From positions 620,001-684,000 of the forward strand of contig NZ_JABCSC020000003.1 in the NCBI RefSeq assembly GCF_012972705.2: a stretch of 64,000 bases of DNA. Direction: 5' to 3'. The notes below the pieces were generated by a model that saw only the letters and a list, made by a program, of their open reading frames with translations, was not told the DNA's origin and ran no database searches. Made by a program: the position numbers and the translations under genes. Origin of the DNA: Uliginosibacterium aquaticum. Lineage in GTDB: Bacteria; Pseudomonadota; Gammaproteobacteria; Burkholderiales; Rhodocyclaceae. Positions 1-7,730 of the stretch are shown here, one piece after another (the first letter of the stretch is position 1; every line of letters starts with the position of its first letter).

Positions 1-712
1 CATCACGGATCAGCACATGCATCAGGGCCAGTGCCAGCGCGCCATCGGTGCCGGGCAGCGGTGCGAGGTGCCAGTCAGACTTCTCGGCGGTGAGGCTGCG
101 GACCGGGTCGATGCACACCACGCGGGCACCCTTGCGCTTGGCTTCAACGATGCGCGCCCACAGATGCAGATTGGAAACAACCGGGTTACTGCCCCAGATC
201 AGGATGTAAGGCGCGTCGGCAAAGGCTTCCGGATCAGTGCCGAGGGTTGCGCCGATGGTGGCCTTGTAGCCCTGATAGCCGGCTTCGGCGCAGATCGTGC
301 GATCAAGGAAACTGGCGCCGAGGCGGTGGAAGAAGCGCCGGTCCATCGAGCTGCCCTGCACCAGGCCCATGGTGCCGGCGTAGCTGTAGGGCAGGATGCT
401 GCGCGGATCGGTCGCGGCGAGCTGGCGAAATTTTTCAGCGATGGTGTCCAGCGCCAGTTCCCAGCTGATGCGCTCGAAGCGCCCTTCGCCTTTCTTGCCG
501 ACGCGCTTCATCGGATACAGCAGGCGCTGCTCGGAGTAAGTACGTTCCAGGTAGTGGGCGACCTTGCTGCACAGGGTGCCGCGCGTGATCGCCACGTCCG
601 GCGCACCGCGCACTGCGGTGGCTCGTCCGTCTTCAACCGTGACCTGCATCGCGCAGGTGTCAGGGCAATCATGCGGGCAGACGGCGCGGACACTGCGGCG
701 GCTGTCGCTCAT
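1..712 (-). CDS. Molybdopterin-dependent oxidoreductase, N-terminal part (runs off the window)
   Basis: Reading the minus strand from ATG at 712 gives 237 codons with no stop before the window edge. The product starts MSDSRRSVRAVCPHDCPDTC, and a fourth cysteine lies in GTLCSK at about residue 48. This C-x3-C-x3-C-x27-C arrangement is an N-terminal Fe4S4 motif of the DMSO reductase/formate dehydrogenase superfamily. Further on are ILIWGSNPVVSNLH (about residue 175) and VVCIDPVRSLTAEKSDWHL, both typical of the molybdopterin-binding core. Family members transfer electrons to or from small substrates through a bis-MGD cofactor. The substrate cannot be told from this part. There is no twin-arginine signal in the visible N-terminus, so it is probably cytoplasmic. 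It starts 4 bases after the stop of the preceding minus-strand gene, so the two are probably cotranscribed. Confidence 0.9.
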   Translation of the reverse strand, partial: MSDSRRSVRAVCPHDCPDTCAMQVTVEDGRATAVRGAPDVAITRGTLCSKVAHYLERTYSEQRLLYPMKRVGKKGEGRFERISWELALDTIAEKFRQLAATDPRSILPYSYAGTMGLVQGSSMDRRFFHRLGASFLDRTICAEAGYQGYKATIGATLGTDPEAFADAPYILIWGSNPVVSNLHLWARIVEAKRKGARVVCIDPVRSLTAEKSDWHLAPLPGTDGALALALMHVLIRD

Positions 713-716
713 GGCC

Positions 717-1334
717 TTACCTGTGCGGAACGACGGGGGTTTCGGTGAGTTCGACGTAGCGCTTGCGGTCGGCATCGAAGCTGGTCCGCAGTTGCTCGAT
801 CTCGCGGAGCTTGGAGGCGATCACCTGACGGATACCTTCAAGCTCCGAAGCATTCACGGCAATGTTTTCTGACAAGGTGCGCGGAATTGCTCCCTTGGCC
901 GGCTTCTGCTTTTCGAGCTGGGCGTTCTGGGCGACCAGGTCGGCTTCACGGGCACGCGCGGCGCGGATTTCGCCTTCGATGTTGCCGATGTCGCGATCGC
1001 GGCGGCGATCCAGCTCACCGACCGTGGCGTAGGAGTCCAGCAGCACCTGATCGCGGCGGCGGGCTTCGGCCTCCTTGGCAACCTTGGCGCGTTGGGCGCG
1101 CAGCTCAACCTCGCGCCTGGCTTTCTGCTCGGGCGTCAGTGGCGCCTCGACTTCACGTATCACCCGGCCGCCCAGAATTTCATAGTAAGCGCGGTCGTAA
1201 CAGATCTGCGGCAGGCTGTCACCACAGTTGCGGCGGCCGCTGCTGTCATTGCAGCAATACGTGCGCGTCTGAGCCTGTGCGGGCGCAGCCAGCATCAGCA
1301 GCAAGGGCAGCACGAGCAAGGCGCGCACGGGCAT
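717..1334 (-). CDS. Small secreted protein, DUF4124-like N-terminus with coiled coil
   Basis: The 205-residue product has a clear Sec signal peptide (MPVRALLVLPLLLMLAAPAQA, about 1-21). A short Cys-rich segment follows (YCCNDSSGRRNCGD ... CYDRAYYEI), resembling the DUF4124 proteins common in betaproteobacteria. Residues about 65-195 are very rich in Arg, Glu and Ala, with heptad-like spacing that suggests a long coiled coil. I do not recognise a defined function. It starts one base after the pyrE stop codon and ends just before the molybdoenzyme gene, so it lies in a minus-strand run behind pyrE. The DUF4124 assignment rests on the Cys pattern only. Confidence 0.8.
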   Translation of the reverse strand: MPVRALLVLPLLLMLAAPAQAQTRTYCCNDSSGRRNCGDSLPQICYDRAYYEILGGRVIREVEAPLTPEQKARREVELRAQRAKVAKEAEARRRDQVLLDSYATVGELDRRRDRDIGNIEGEIRAARAREADLVAQNAQLEKQKPAKGAIPRTLSENIAVNASELEGIRQVIASKLREIEQLRTSFDADRKRYVELTETPVVPHR

Positions 1335-1335
1335 T

Positions 1336-1983
1336 TCAACTCACTCCGTAGGTGGTCCGGTAGGTTTGCACCGCCGGCAGGTATTCGGTGAGACGAGCGT
1401 CATCGGCAATGAAAGCCATCAGATCGTCCAGCGTGGCGACGGCTACCACGGGTACGCCGAAGGCGTCACGCACTTCCTGGGCTGCGCTCTTGGCGCCGGT
1501 GCCGCGCTCCATGCGATCAATGGCGATCACCACGCCGGCCAGCTCGGCGCCATTGGCACGGATGATTTCCACGGACTCGCGTACCGAAGTGCCCGCCGAA
1601 ATCACATCATCGACCACGATCACGCGGCCTTTGAGCGGTGCGCCCACCAGGGTGCCCCCTTCGCCATGATCCTTGGCTTCCTTGCGGTTGAAGCAGAAGG
1701 GGATGTTGCGACCCTGGGCGGCCATCTGCATGGCGGTACCGGCAGCGAGCGGAATGCCTTTGTAGGCCGGGCCGAAGAGGGTGTCGAAAGCGATGCCGGA
1801 CGCGCCGATGGCCTGGGCGTAGAAGCGGCACAGCTCGCCGAAGGAGGCGCCGTCATCAAACAAGGCTGTATTGAAGAAGTACGGCGACAGGCGTCCGGCC
1901 TTGGTCTTGAATTCGCCAAAGCGTAAAACCCCCTTGCGCTCGGCAAGGGCGAGGAAATCACGGCTAAAATCCACGGCAATCAA
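1336..1983 (-). CDS. pyrE: Orotate phosphoribosyltransferase
   Basis: PyrE condenses orotate with PRPP to orotidine 5'-phosphate, the fifth step of UMP synthesis. The 215-residue protein shows the family N-terminus (GVLRFGEFKTKAGRLSPYFF at about 19-38), the conserved FGPAYKGIPL, and the PRPP-binding loop VIVVDDVISAGTSV at about 120-133. The length matches the bacterial family (about 213). The start is uncertain: a TGA lies directly upstream in frame, leaving TTG at 1983 or GTG at 1974 as candidates, with no ATG nearby. The gene is divergent from exodeoxyribonuclease III with only 23 bases between the two starts. Confidence 0.95.
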   Translation of the reverse strand: MIAVDFSRDFLALAERKGVLRFGEFKTKAGRLSPYFFNTALFDDGASFGELCRFYAQAIGASGIAFDTLFGPAYKGIPLAAGTAMQMAAQGRNIPFCFNRKEAKDHGEGGTLVGAPLKGRVIVVDDVISAGTSVRESVEIIRANGAELAGVVIAIDRMERGTGAKSAAQEVRDAFGVPVVAVATLDDLMAFIADDARLTEYLPAVQTYRTTYGVS

Positions 1984-2006
1984 TCATCCACAAGAAAACA
2001 CGCTGA

Positions 2007-2801
2007 ATGTTACGCATCATCACTGCCAACCTCAACGGCATCCGCTCCGCAGCGACCAAAGGCTTCTTTGACTGGCTGGCCTTGCAGGAGGCAGATGTGG
2101 TCTGCCTGCAGGAGCTCAAGGCGCAGGAAGCTGATCTGACGGCAGAGATGCTGAATCCGCACGGCTTGCAGGGGCATTTTCACTGTGCCGAGAAGAAAGG
2201 CTATAGCGGCGTGGGCATTTACACGCGCCAGCCCCCCGCGGCAGTGGCGAGCGGCATCGGGGTGGCCGAGTTCGACGCAGAGGGGCGCTATCTGCAGGCT
2301 GACTTCGATACGCCGGATGGGGGCTTGTCGGTCGTGGCGCTCTACCTGCCTTCCGGCTCCAGTTCGGAAGAGCGGCAGCAGGCCAAATTCCGTTTCATGG
2401 ACGAGTTCGCGCCCCGCATGGCCGCCTTGCGTAGCAGCGGGCGGGAGGTGGTGATCTGCGCGGACTGGAATATCGCTCAGCGCGAGATTGACCTGAAAAA
2501 CTGGAAGAGCAACCAGAAAAACTCCGGCTTTCTGCCCGAGGAGCGGAGCTGGATCGCGGCACGGCTGGCCGAGGGCTGGGTGGATGCTTATCGCCGCCTG
2601 CATCCCGAGGCGACTGACGAGTGCTACACCTGGTGGAGCAATCGTGGTCAGGCCTGGGCCAAGAACGTGGGCTGGCGGCTGGACTATCAGCTGGTCACGC
2701 CTGGCCTTGCTGGGCGGGTGGAGCAGGCCGCCGTTTACAAGGCGCAGCGCTTCTCGGATCACGCGCCGCTGAGCGTGGATTACCGTTGGAGCAACGCCTG
2801 A
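2007..2801 (+). CDS. xth: Exodeoxyribonuclease III (AP endonuclease)
   Basis: The 264-residue protein belongs to the exonuclease III / endonuclease-exonuclease-phosphatase family. It has MLRIITANLNGIRSA at the N-terminus, the metal-binding Glu in VVCLQELKAQ (about 31-40), CADWNIA (about 150) as the NAD-type motif, and SDHAPLSVDY near the C-terminus with the catalytic Asp-His pair. The enzyme incises AP sites and degrades 3' ends during base-excision repair. No strong Shine-Dalgarno precedes the ATG, and the gap to divergent pyrE is tiny, so the mRNA leader must be very short or start inside pyrE. Confidence 0.95.
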   Translation: MLRIITANLNGIRSAATKGFFDWLALQEADVVCLQELKAQEADLTAEMLNPHGLQGHFHCAEKKGYSGVGIYTRQPPAAVASGIGVAEFDAEGRYLQADFDTPDGGLSVVALYLPSGSSSEERQQAKFRFMDEFAPRMAALRSSGREVVICADWNIAQREIDLKNWKSNQKNSGFLPEERSWIAARLAEGWVDAYRRLHPEATDECYTWWSNRGQAWAKNVGWRLDYQLVTPGLAGRVEQAAVYKAQRFSDHAPLSVDYRWSNA

Positions 2802-2809
2802 CCCCTGAT

Positions 2810-2825
2810 TTGAACAAGAGTTCAA
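2810..2825. promoter_or_regulatory. Palindrome upstream of the pigment-cluster ACP, possible operator
   Basis: TTGAAC-AAGA-GTTCAA is a perfect inverted repeat with 6-bp arms, 56 bp before the ACP start. About 20 bp downstream, at 2847-2852, is TAAAAT, a plausible -10 box. The arrangement would suit a dimeric regulator controlling the plus-strand arm of the pigment cluster. I know of no specific regulator for it, and a chance palindrome of this size is possible. Confidence 0.35.
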
Positions 2826-2880
2826 CAGGCTGGGGCGAGGCTGGATTAAAATTCCGCAAATCCGCTTTACGAAGACAATC

Positions 2881-3132
2881 ATGGAAACTCTCGAACTGCT
2901 GCAGGAATTCATCAAGCGCCGGGTGCCGAATCCGCCGGAAAACGTGACGCTGGAAAGCAAGCTCGAAGAAGTCGGGGTGGACTCCTTGACCTTGCTGGAC
3001 CTGATGTTCGATATGGAAGACAAGTTCGGCGTGCGCATGCCGGACGATCTGCCGCGCCCGGAGACCGTGGGTGAATTGATCGAGATCTTCGAAAAACTCA
3101 AGCCGGCCGACGCTGCGATTCCGAATGAGTAA
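2881..3132 (+). CDS. Acyl carrier protein, first ACP of the aryl polyene cluster
   Basis: The 83-residue acidic protein has the ACP phosphopantetheine site in EEVGVDSLTLLDLMFDMED; Ser35 is the predicted attachment residue. It starts the plus-strand arm of the pigment locus and its end overlaps the start of the ketosynthase gene by 8 bases, which indicates translational coupling. Aryl polyene clusters typically carry two dedicated ACPs; the second is at 22556-22843. It is predicted to carry the aryl starter or the growing polyene chain in the cytoplasm. Confidence 0.92.
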   Translation: METLELLQEFIKRRVPNPPENVTLESKLEEVGVDSLTLLDLMFDMEDKFGVRMPDDLPRPETVGELIEIFEKLKPADAAIPNE

Positions 3133-4381
3133 TGCTGGCCGCCGCCGTGTGGCGGTGACTGGCGTCGGGCTGGTCAATCCCTTTGGCGGGATGGACGCTC
3201 AGGACTTCTTCGCGCGTCTGATGCGTGGCGAGTCTGCCGTTCGCCTCCATCAACATCCTGCTTCGCCTGCGCCACTGGCTCAGCCCGCAGGCGTGTGCAC
3301 CGGCTTTGACGCCGAAGCTGTACTCGGCCGCCCCCTGGCGGCCGTGACCGACCGTTACGCCCAGCTGGGTGTGGCTGCCGGTTTTGCGGCCTGGGACGAC
3401 GCGGGCATGCCACGCCAGGGTGAAGAGCGTGACGAATACGGCGTGTCCTGGGGCACCGGCATCGGCGGCACGATGAGCATGGAGAAGGGCTATAACGACT
3501 TCTTCGTGCACGGCAAGGACCGCGCCCATCCGCTATCGGTGGTGCTGGTCATGAACAATGCGGCTGCCTCGCATCTGGCCATCAATCTGGGCCTCGGTTC
3601 GGCTTGCCTGACCTATTCGGTGGCCTGTGCTTCCTCGGCGATTGCGATTGGTGAGGCGATGCGGCGGATCCAGAGCGGTGAGTCGCAGATGGTGATTGCC
3701 GGTGGCTCAGAGGCGCCGCTGTCTTTCTCGATCATGCGCGCCTGGGAAGCCATGCGCGTGGTGGCGCAAGGGAACGAAGAAACGGCTTTCATGGCTTGCC
3801 GCCCCTTTCAGGAAGGGCGTAGCGGTCTGGTCCTCGGCGAAGGTGCCGCGGCGCTGGTGCTGGAAGACTGGGCGCATGCCCAGGCGCGTGGCGCCCGTAT
3901 CTATTGCGAGCTGGCCGGCTATGGCCAGAGCTGCGATCACACGCATCTGGTCAAGCCGGATGCCTACGGCCAGACCCGCGCCATGAACCTGGCGCTGCGC
4001 GAGGCGGGCCTGGCGGCTGAAGAGATTGGCTATCTGAACGCCCATGGCACGGCAACCCGCGAGGGAGATCCCTCAGAGATCGAGGCGCTGCGTCAGGTCT
4101 TCGGGGTGCATGCGGAGCAATTGCTGGTCAGTGCCAGCAAATCCATGCATGGCCACTTGCTGGGCGCCACCGGTGCATTGGAGGCGCTGATCACTGTGCT
4201 GGCCCTGGCGCGTGGTGAAGTGCCGCCGACCGCGCATCTCGATCATGTGGCCGAAGATTGCCGCGGCGTGCGGCATGTGATGGGCGAGGGCCTGTGCAAC
4301 GTGCCCTTGCGCGCGGCCGTATCCAACTCTTTTGCTTTTGGCGGCAGCAATGCCGTGCTGGCGTTCAAGGCGGTGTCGTGA
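3125..4381 (+). CDS. Beta-ketoacyl-ACP synthase (FabF-like, aryl polyene type)
   Basis: The 418-residue ketosynthase has an intact Cys-His-His triad: C168 in SVACASSAIA, H307 in NAHGTATREGD and H344 in KSMHGHLLGATG, with K339 also present. It catalyses Claisen condensation of malonyl-ACP onto an acyl-ACP. Its place between a dedicated ACP and a chorismatase marks it as a pathway enzyme, not the housekeeping FabF. It overlaps the ACP gene by 8 bases and the next gene by 4 (GTGA), so the three are cotranslated. In the E. coli aryl polyene system an ApeR-type ketosynthase acts beside an ApeO-ApeC pair; this gene is the likely ApeR counterpart, by inference. Confidence 0.93.
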   Translation: MSNAGRRRVAVTGVGLVNPFGGMDAQDFFARLMRGESAVRLHQHPASPAPLAQPAGVCTGFDAEAVLGRPLAAVTDRYAQLGVAAGFAAWDDAGMPRQGEERDEYGVSWGTGIGGTMSMEKGYNDFFVHGKDRAHPLSVVLVMNNAAASHLAINLGLGSACLTYSVACASSAIAIGEAMRRIQSGESQMVIAGGSEAPLSFSIMRAWEAMRVVAQGNEETAFMACRPFQEGRSGLVLGEGAAALVLEDWAHAQARGARIYCELAGYGQSCDHTHLVKPDAYGQTRAMNLALREAGLAAEEIGYLNAHGTATREGDPSEIEALRQVFGVHAEQLLVSASKSMHGHLLGATGALEALITVLALARGEVPPTAHLDHVAEDCRGVRHVMGEGLCNVPLRAAVSNSFAFGGSNAVLAFKAVS

Positions 4382-5352
4382 GTTTTTTGTCCCTGAGTCT
4401 GCAGGTGCCGGATGTTGCTGCAGAGGCTTCCGGATGGCTGGGGGCGGCGGTTTATGGTGAGGCGCTGGCCTTGCCGGGGGCGGTGCATGTGCCGATGCCC
4501 CTGCTCGCCACTTCGCAAACCTCCTTGCTGCATGCCTGGCACTGTGATGGCACGCTCAGCGAGGGGCGTCTGGGGGCTGTGGCTTATCGCCGCAGCGAAG
4601 ATTTCCTGTTCGGAGTCCTGAGCCTGCCCGAGGCGGGGCGTGGCATGCAGGCTCTTGGCTTTGCCGCCTATCGCGACATCTTTGCCTGCCTCGAGCGTGA
4701 GGGCATGCCACAGTTGCTGCGTTTCTGGAATTACCTGCCGCGTATCAATGAGGCAGGGGGAGGCATGGAGCGCTATCGCGAGTTCAATGTCGGCCGTCAG
4801 GATGCCTTCATCGAAGGCAGTCATCCGCATCTGGCCGGTTCTCCCTCGGCGTGTGCGCTGGGCTGTGGTGGCGATGCGCTGGTGGTGTATTTCCTCGCTT
4901 CGCGGCATGCGCCACTGGCGATCGAAAATCCGCGCCAGCTCAGCGCCTGGAGCTACCCGCAGCAATACGGTCCGCGGGCTCCGACATTTTCGCGTGCCAG
5001 TCTGCTGCAGTTGCCCACGCAGGAGGTGCTGTTCATTTCCGGTACGGCCAGCATCGTTGGTCACGAGAGCGTGCATCCGGGCGAAGTGGCCGCGCAGACT
5101 CAGGAAACCCTGCGCAATGTCGAGGCTGTGCTGAGCGAGGCCAATCGCCGCGCCCGCCACGGACGCTTTGCGGCGCGTGATCTGACGCTCAAGGTTTTCG
5201 TCCGCCATGCGGAAGACGTCGTTGCCGTGCAGCGTGTGCTGGAGGCTGAATTGGGCAAGGATCTGAAAATCATGTATTTGCGCGCCGATGTCTGTCGTGC
5301 CGAGCTGCTGGTGGAAATCGAGGCTTTCGGTTTTCTCGGAGCGGGCGCATGA
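4378..5352 (+). CDS. xanB2: Chorismatase, XanB2-like (hydroxybenzoate synthase)
   Basis: The 324-residue protein resembles the chorismatase family (XanB2, FkbO, Hyg5), in which RidA-like folds hydrolyse chorismate. Recognisable segments are LLRFWNYLPRINE, ERYREFNVGRQDAF, AIENPRQLSAW-SYPQQYGPRAP, FISGTASIVGHESVHPGE and LKVFVRHAEDVVAV. XanB2 of Xanthomonas makes 3- and 4-hydroxybenzoate for xanthomonadin and ubiquinone. GTG at 4378 overlaps the ketosynthase TGA and was chosen because the homologous region begins there; upstream in-frame codons lie inside the ketosynthase. Its position in the operon suggests that 3-hydroxybenzoate (or 4-hydroxybenzoate) is the aryl head group here, in place of the tyrosine-derived unit of other aryl polyene clusters. 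The family call is strong; the exact product ratio is unknown. Confidence 0.85.
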   Translation: MSFLSLSLQVPDVAAEASGWLGAAVYGEALALPGAVHVPMPLLATSQTSLLHAWHCDGTLSEGRLGAVAYRRSEDFLFGVLSLPEAGRGMQALGFAAYRDIFACLEREGMPQLLRFWNYLPRINEAGGGMERYREFNVGRQDAFIEGSHPHLAGSPSACALGCGGDALVVYFLASRHAPLAIENPRQLSAWSYPQQYGPRAPTFSRASLLQLPTQEVLFISGTASIVGHESVHPGEVAAQTQETLRNVEAVLSEANRRARHGRFAARDLTLKVFVRHAEDVVAVQRVLEAELGKDLKIMYLRADVCRAELLVEIEAFGFLGAGA

Positions 5353-6170
5353 AGGCGCTGCTGCTGTTCTTGCTTCTCCTGGCGCTGCCCGCACAGGCCG
5401 AGCTCAAGCCGCGTTGGGAGCTGGGCATGGGGGTGGCCGCTGCGACCTTGCCGGATTACCGTGGCTCGGATGAAGCCAATGAGATGCTGCTGCCCTTTCC
5501 GTATGCGGCCTATCGCTTTGACTGGCTCAAGGCCGATCGCAATGGTGTGCGTGCAACGCTTTTTGATTCGGACAAGGTCGAGCTGAACCTGAGCGCCGGT
5601 GCCACGCCGCCGGTGAAGAGCAAGAATAACCAGGCGCGTCAGGGTATGAGCGATCTGAAGCCGATGATCGAATTCGGCCCCTCGCTCGATTTCAAGCTGT
5701 GGCAGAGCGACAACCAGGACACTCGGCTGGACCTGCGCCTGCCGGCGCGTGCGGCCTTCGAGTTGCGCGAGGGCATGCATTACAGCGGCTGGCTGTTCTC
5801 GCCGCGCCTGAATCTGGATTTCCTCAATGTGGGGCTACCCGAAGGCTGGCGCGTGGGGCTGGTGACCGGCCCGACCTTTCAGGACAAGCATCTGAACGCC
5901 TATTTCTACTCGGTCGACGAGCAATATGCGCGCGCTGACCGCCCGGCCTACTCGGCCAGCGGCGGTTATACCGGCTGGCAGTTTCTCGGCGCTGTGTCAC
6001 GCAAGTTCGGCAAGACCTGGGTGGGCGCCTACGCGCGCTGGGATACGCTGAAAGGCGCGGCTTTTGAGGATAGTCCGCTGGTCAGGCGCAAGACGTATTT
6101 TACCGCCGGTATCGGCGTGACCTGGACCCTGGCGCAATCCTCGGAGATGGTCGAAGTCGGCGACGACTGA
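5349..6170 (+). CDS. MipA/OmpV family outer membrane protein
   Basis: The 273-residue protein has a signal peptide (MKALLLFLLLLALPAQA, about 1-17). The mature part has alternating amphipathic strands and aromatic girdles. Early it carries MGVAAATLPDYRGSDEAN (the family usually has DYxGS) and it ends in a beta-barrel strand (YFTAGIGVTWTLA) followed by an acidic tail. MipA/OmpV proteins are outer-membrane beta-barrels of poorly defined role. The gene overlaps the chorismatase by 4 bases (ATGA), so it belongs to the pigment operon. It could help locate the pigment in the outer membrane; that is inference. Confidence 0.82.
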   Translation: MKALLLFLLLLALPAQAELKPRWELGMGVAAATLPDYRGSDEANEMLLPFPYAAYRFDWLKADRNGVRATLFDSDKVELNLSAGATPPVKSKNNQARQGMSDLKPMIEFGPSLDFKLWQSDNQDTRLDLRLPARAAFELREGMHYSGWLFSPRLNLDFLNVGLPEGWRVGLVTGPTFQDKHLNAYFYSVDEQYARADRPAYSASGGYTGWQFLGAVSRKFGKTWVGAYARWDTLKGAAFEDSPLVRRKTYFTAGIGVTWTLAQSSEMVEVGDD

Positions 6171-6174
6171 GGCG

Positions 6175-6945
6175 GTGCGCAAGATGAAGTCCCTGATTCT
6201 GTTGCTGCGCCGCGCGCATGCTTTCCTTGCCTTGCACCTCGGCCTGGGTTCGCTGGCTGCGGGTTGCCTGTTGTGGACCGCAGTGGCCCTGCCACTGAAC
6301 CTGCTCCTGCCCCGTCAGGGGGGCATCCGTCTCGGTCGCCGCATTGCCATGCTGGGGTTCCGCCTGTACCTGTGGTGGTTGCGCCGGCTCGGCATTGGCC
6401 ACTTCGATCTGCGGGCACTGGATGCCTTGCGCGAGGCCGGCCCGCTGATCATTGCGCCGAATCATCCAGGCCTGCTGGACGCGCTGATGGTGATCTCGCG
6501 CTTGCCCAATGTCGCCTGCGTGCTCAAGGCCAGCCTGCTGGACAACCCACTATGGGGGGCCGGCGCGCGCTTGGCCGGCTATGTGCGCAATGACTGGTTC
6601 ATCGGTTCGATCAATCTTGCCGTCGAGCAGTTGCGCGCTGGTAGCCAGTTGCTGCTGTTTCCTGAAGGCACGCGAACCGAAACGCCGCCGGTGCTGAATC
6701 CGTTCCGCGCAGGCACCGGTTATGTGGCCCATCGTGCCGGGGTGCCGATCCAGACCGTGATCATCGAGCAGGACACGCGCTTTCTCGGCAAGGGCTGGCC
6801 GCTGTTCCGCCCGCCCGTGATGCCGATGCATTTCCGCGTCCGCCTTGGTCAGCGCTTTGCTCCGCCGGATGACCCGGTTGCCTTCACGGCCGAACTGCAG
6901 GATTACTTTGCGCGCGAAATGCGCAGCCCGCCGCTTCCCGACTGA
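6175..6945 (+). CDS. 1-acylglycerol-3-phosphate acyltransferase-type enzyme (PlsC family)
   Basis: The 256-residue protein (253 if ATG 6184 is used instead of GTG 6175) has the LPLAT motifs: NHPGLLD at 96-102 (H-x4-D, block I) and FPEGTRTE at 162-169 (block III). A hydrophobic N-terminal segment at about 20-45 probably anchors it in the inner membrane. PlsC-like enzymes move acyl groups from acyl-ACP or acyl-CoA to glycerolipid acceptors. In aryl polyene clusters such enzymes are thought to attach or finish the lipid-like pigment, which is known to be membrane-bound. Next to it is a glycosyltransferase with a single-base gap. Its acceptor cannot be read from sequence. Confidence 0.88.
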   Translation: MRKMKSLILLLRRAHAFLALHLGLGSLAAGCLLWTAVALPLNLLLPRQGGIRLGRRIAMLGFRLYLWWLRRLGIGHFDLRALDALREAGPLIIAPNHPGLLDALMVISRLPNVACVLKASLLDNPLWGAGARLAGYVRNDWFIGSINLAVEQLRAGSQLLLFPEGTRTETPPVLNPFRAGTGYVAHRAGVPIQTVIIEQDTRFLGKGWPLFRPPVMPMHFRVRLGQRFAPPDDPVAFTAELQDYFAREMRSPPLPD

Positions 6946-6946
6946 C

Positions 6947-7705
6947 ATGCCGACGCCCTCCCAGACCCATCTCGTCCTGATTCCCAGCTACAACCCCGGC
7001 GCCAAGGTGTATGAAACCGTGCGTGCCGCGCGGGCGCAGTGGAGCCCGGTGTGGGTGGTGGTGGATGGCAGCACCGATGGCACGGATGCCGGCCTGCGCG
7101 AGATGGCGGCGACCGACCCCGAACTGCGCGTGATCGTGCTGGCGCAGAACGGCGGCAAGGGCGCGGCCGTGCTGCATGGGCTCGATGAAGCGGCGAAGCT
7201 CGGCTTCACGCATGCCTTGAGCATGGATTCCGACGGCCAGCATCCGGCGGAGCTGATCCCGGCCTTCATGGCGGCTTCGCAAGAAAACCCCACTTGCATG
7301 GTGCTGGGCAAGCCGGTGTTCGACGCCAGCGCCCCGGCGCTGCGCGTGAAGGGTCGCAAGATTTCCAATTGGTGGGCGAACCTCGAAACCCTTTGGATGG
7401 GCATCGGCGATTCGCTCTACGGTTTCCGCGTCTACCCGGTCGAGCCACTGAGATCCGTGATGCGCGGCCAGCGCTGGATGCGCCGCTTTGATTTCGATCC
7501 CGAAGCCGTGGTGCGCATGTGCTGGCGCGGCGTACGCCCGCTCAATCTCGATGCGCCGGTGAAATACCTCACGGCCGAGGAGGGCGGCGTGTCGCACTTT
7601 AATTACTGGCGCGACAACCGTTTGCTCACCTGGATGCACATCCGCCTGATGTTCGGTTTCGGCATGCGTTTGCCGTTGCTGGTTTGCCGCAAACTTTTTT
7701 CCTGA
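6947..7705 (+). CDS. Glycosyltransferase family 2
   Basis: The 252-residue protein has the GT-A fold signature: LVLIPSYNPG at the N-terminus, VVVDGSTDGTD (about 41-51), NGGKGAAVLHGL, and the metal-binding DxD-like DSDGQHP at about 93-99. ATG 6947 was chosen because it lies one base after the acyltransferase stop and begins the homologous sequence. It lacks the C-terminal transmembrane helices of dolichol-phosphate sugar synthases, although residues 220-245 are mildly hydrophobic. A family 2 glycosyltransferase next to an LPLAT gene is a common trait of aryl polyene clusters and suggests that a sugar is placed on the product or its lipid anchor. Confidence 0.88.
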   Translation: MPTPSQTHLVLIPSYNPGAKVYETVRAARAQWSPVWVVVDGSTDGTDAGLREMAATDPELRVIVLAQNGGKGAAVLHGLDEAAKLGFTHALSMDSDGQHPAELIPAFMAASQENPTCMVLGKPVFDASAPALRVKGRKISNWWANLETLWMGIGDSLYGFRVYPVEPLRSVMRGQRWMRRFDFDPEAVVRMCWRGVRPLNLDAPVKYLTAEEGGVSHFNYWRDNRLLTWMHIRLMFGFGMRLPLLVCRKLFS

Positions 7706-7730
7706 ATCAACTTCCTGACCCGAGGTCATC

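Noticed and set aside
2010-3101. Long open frame on the minus strand
   Set aside because: It lies antisense to exodeoxyribonuclease III and the ACP, both with full family motifs; high GC creates such frames.
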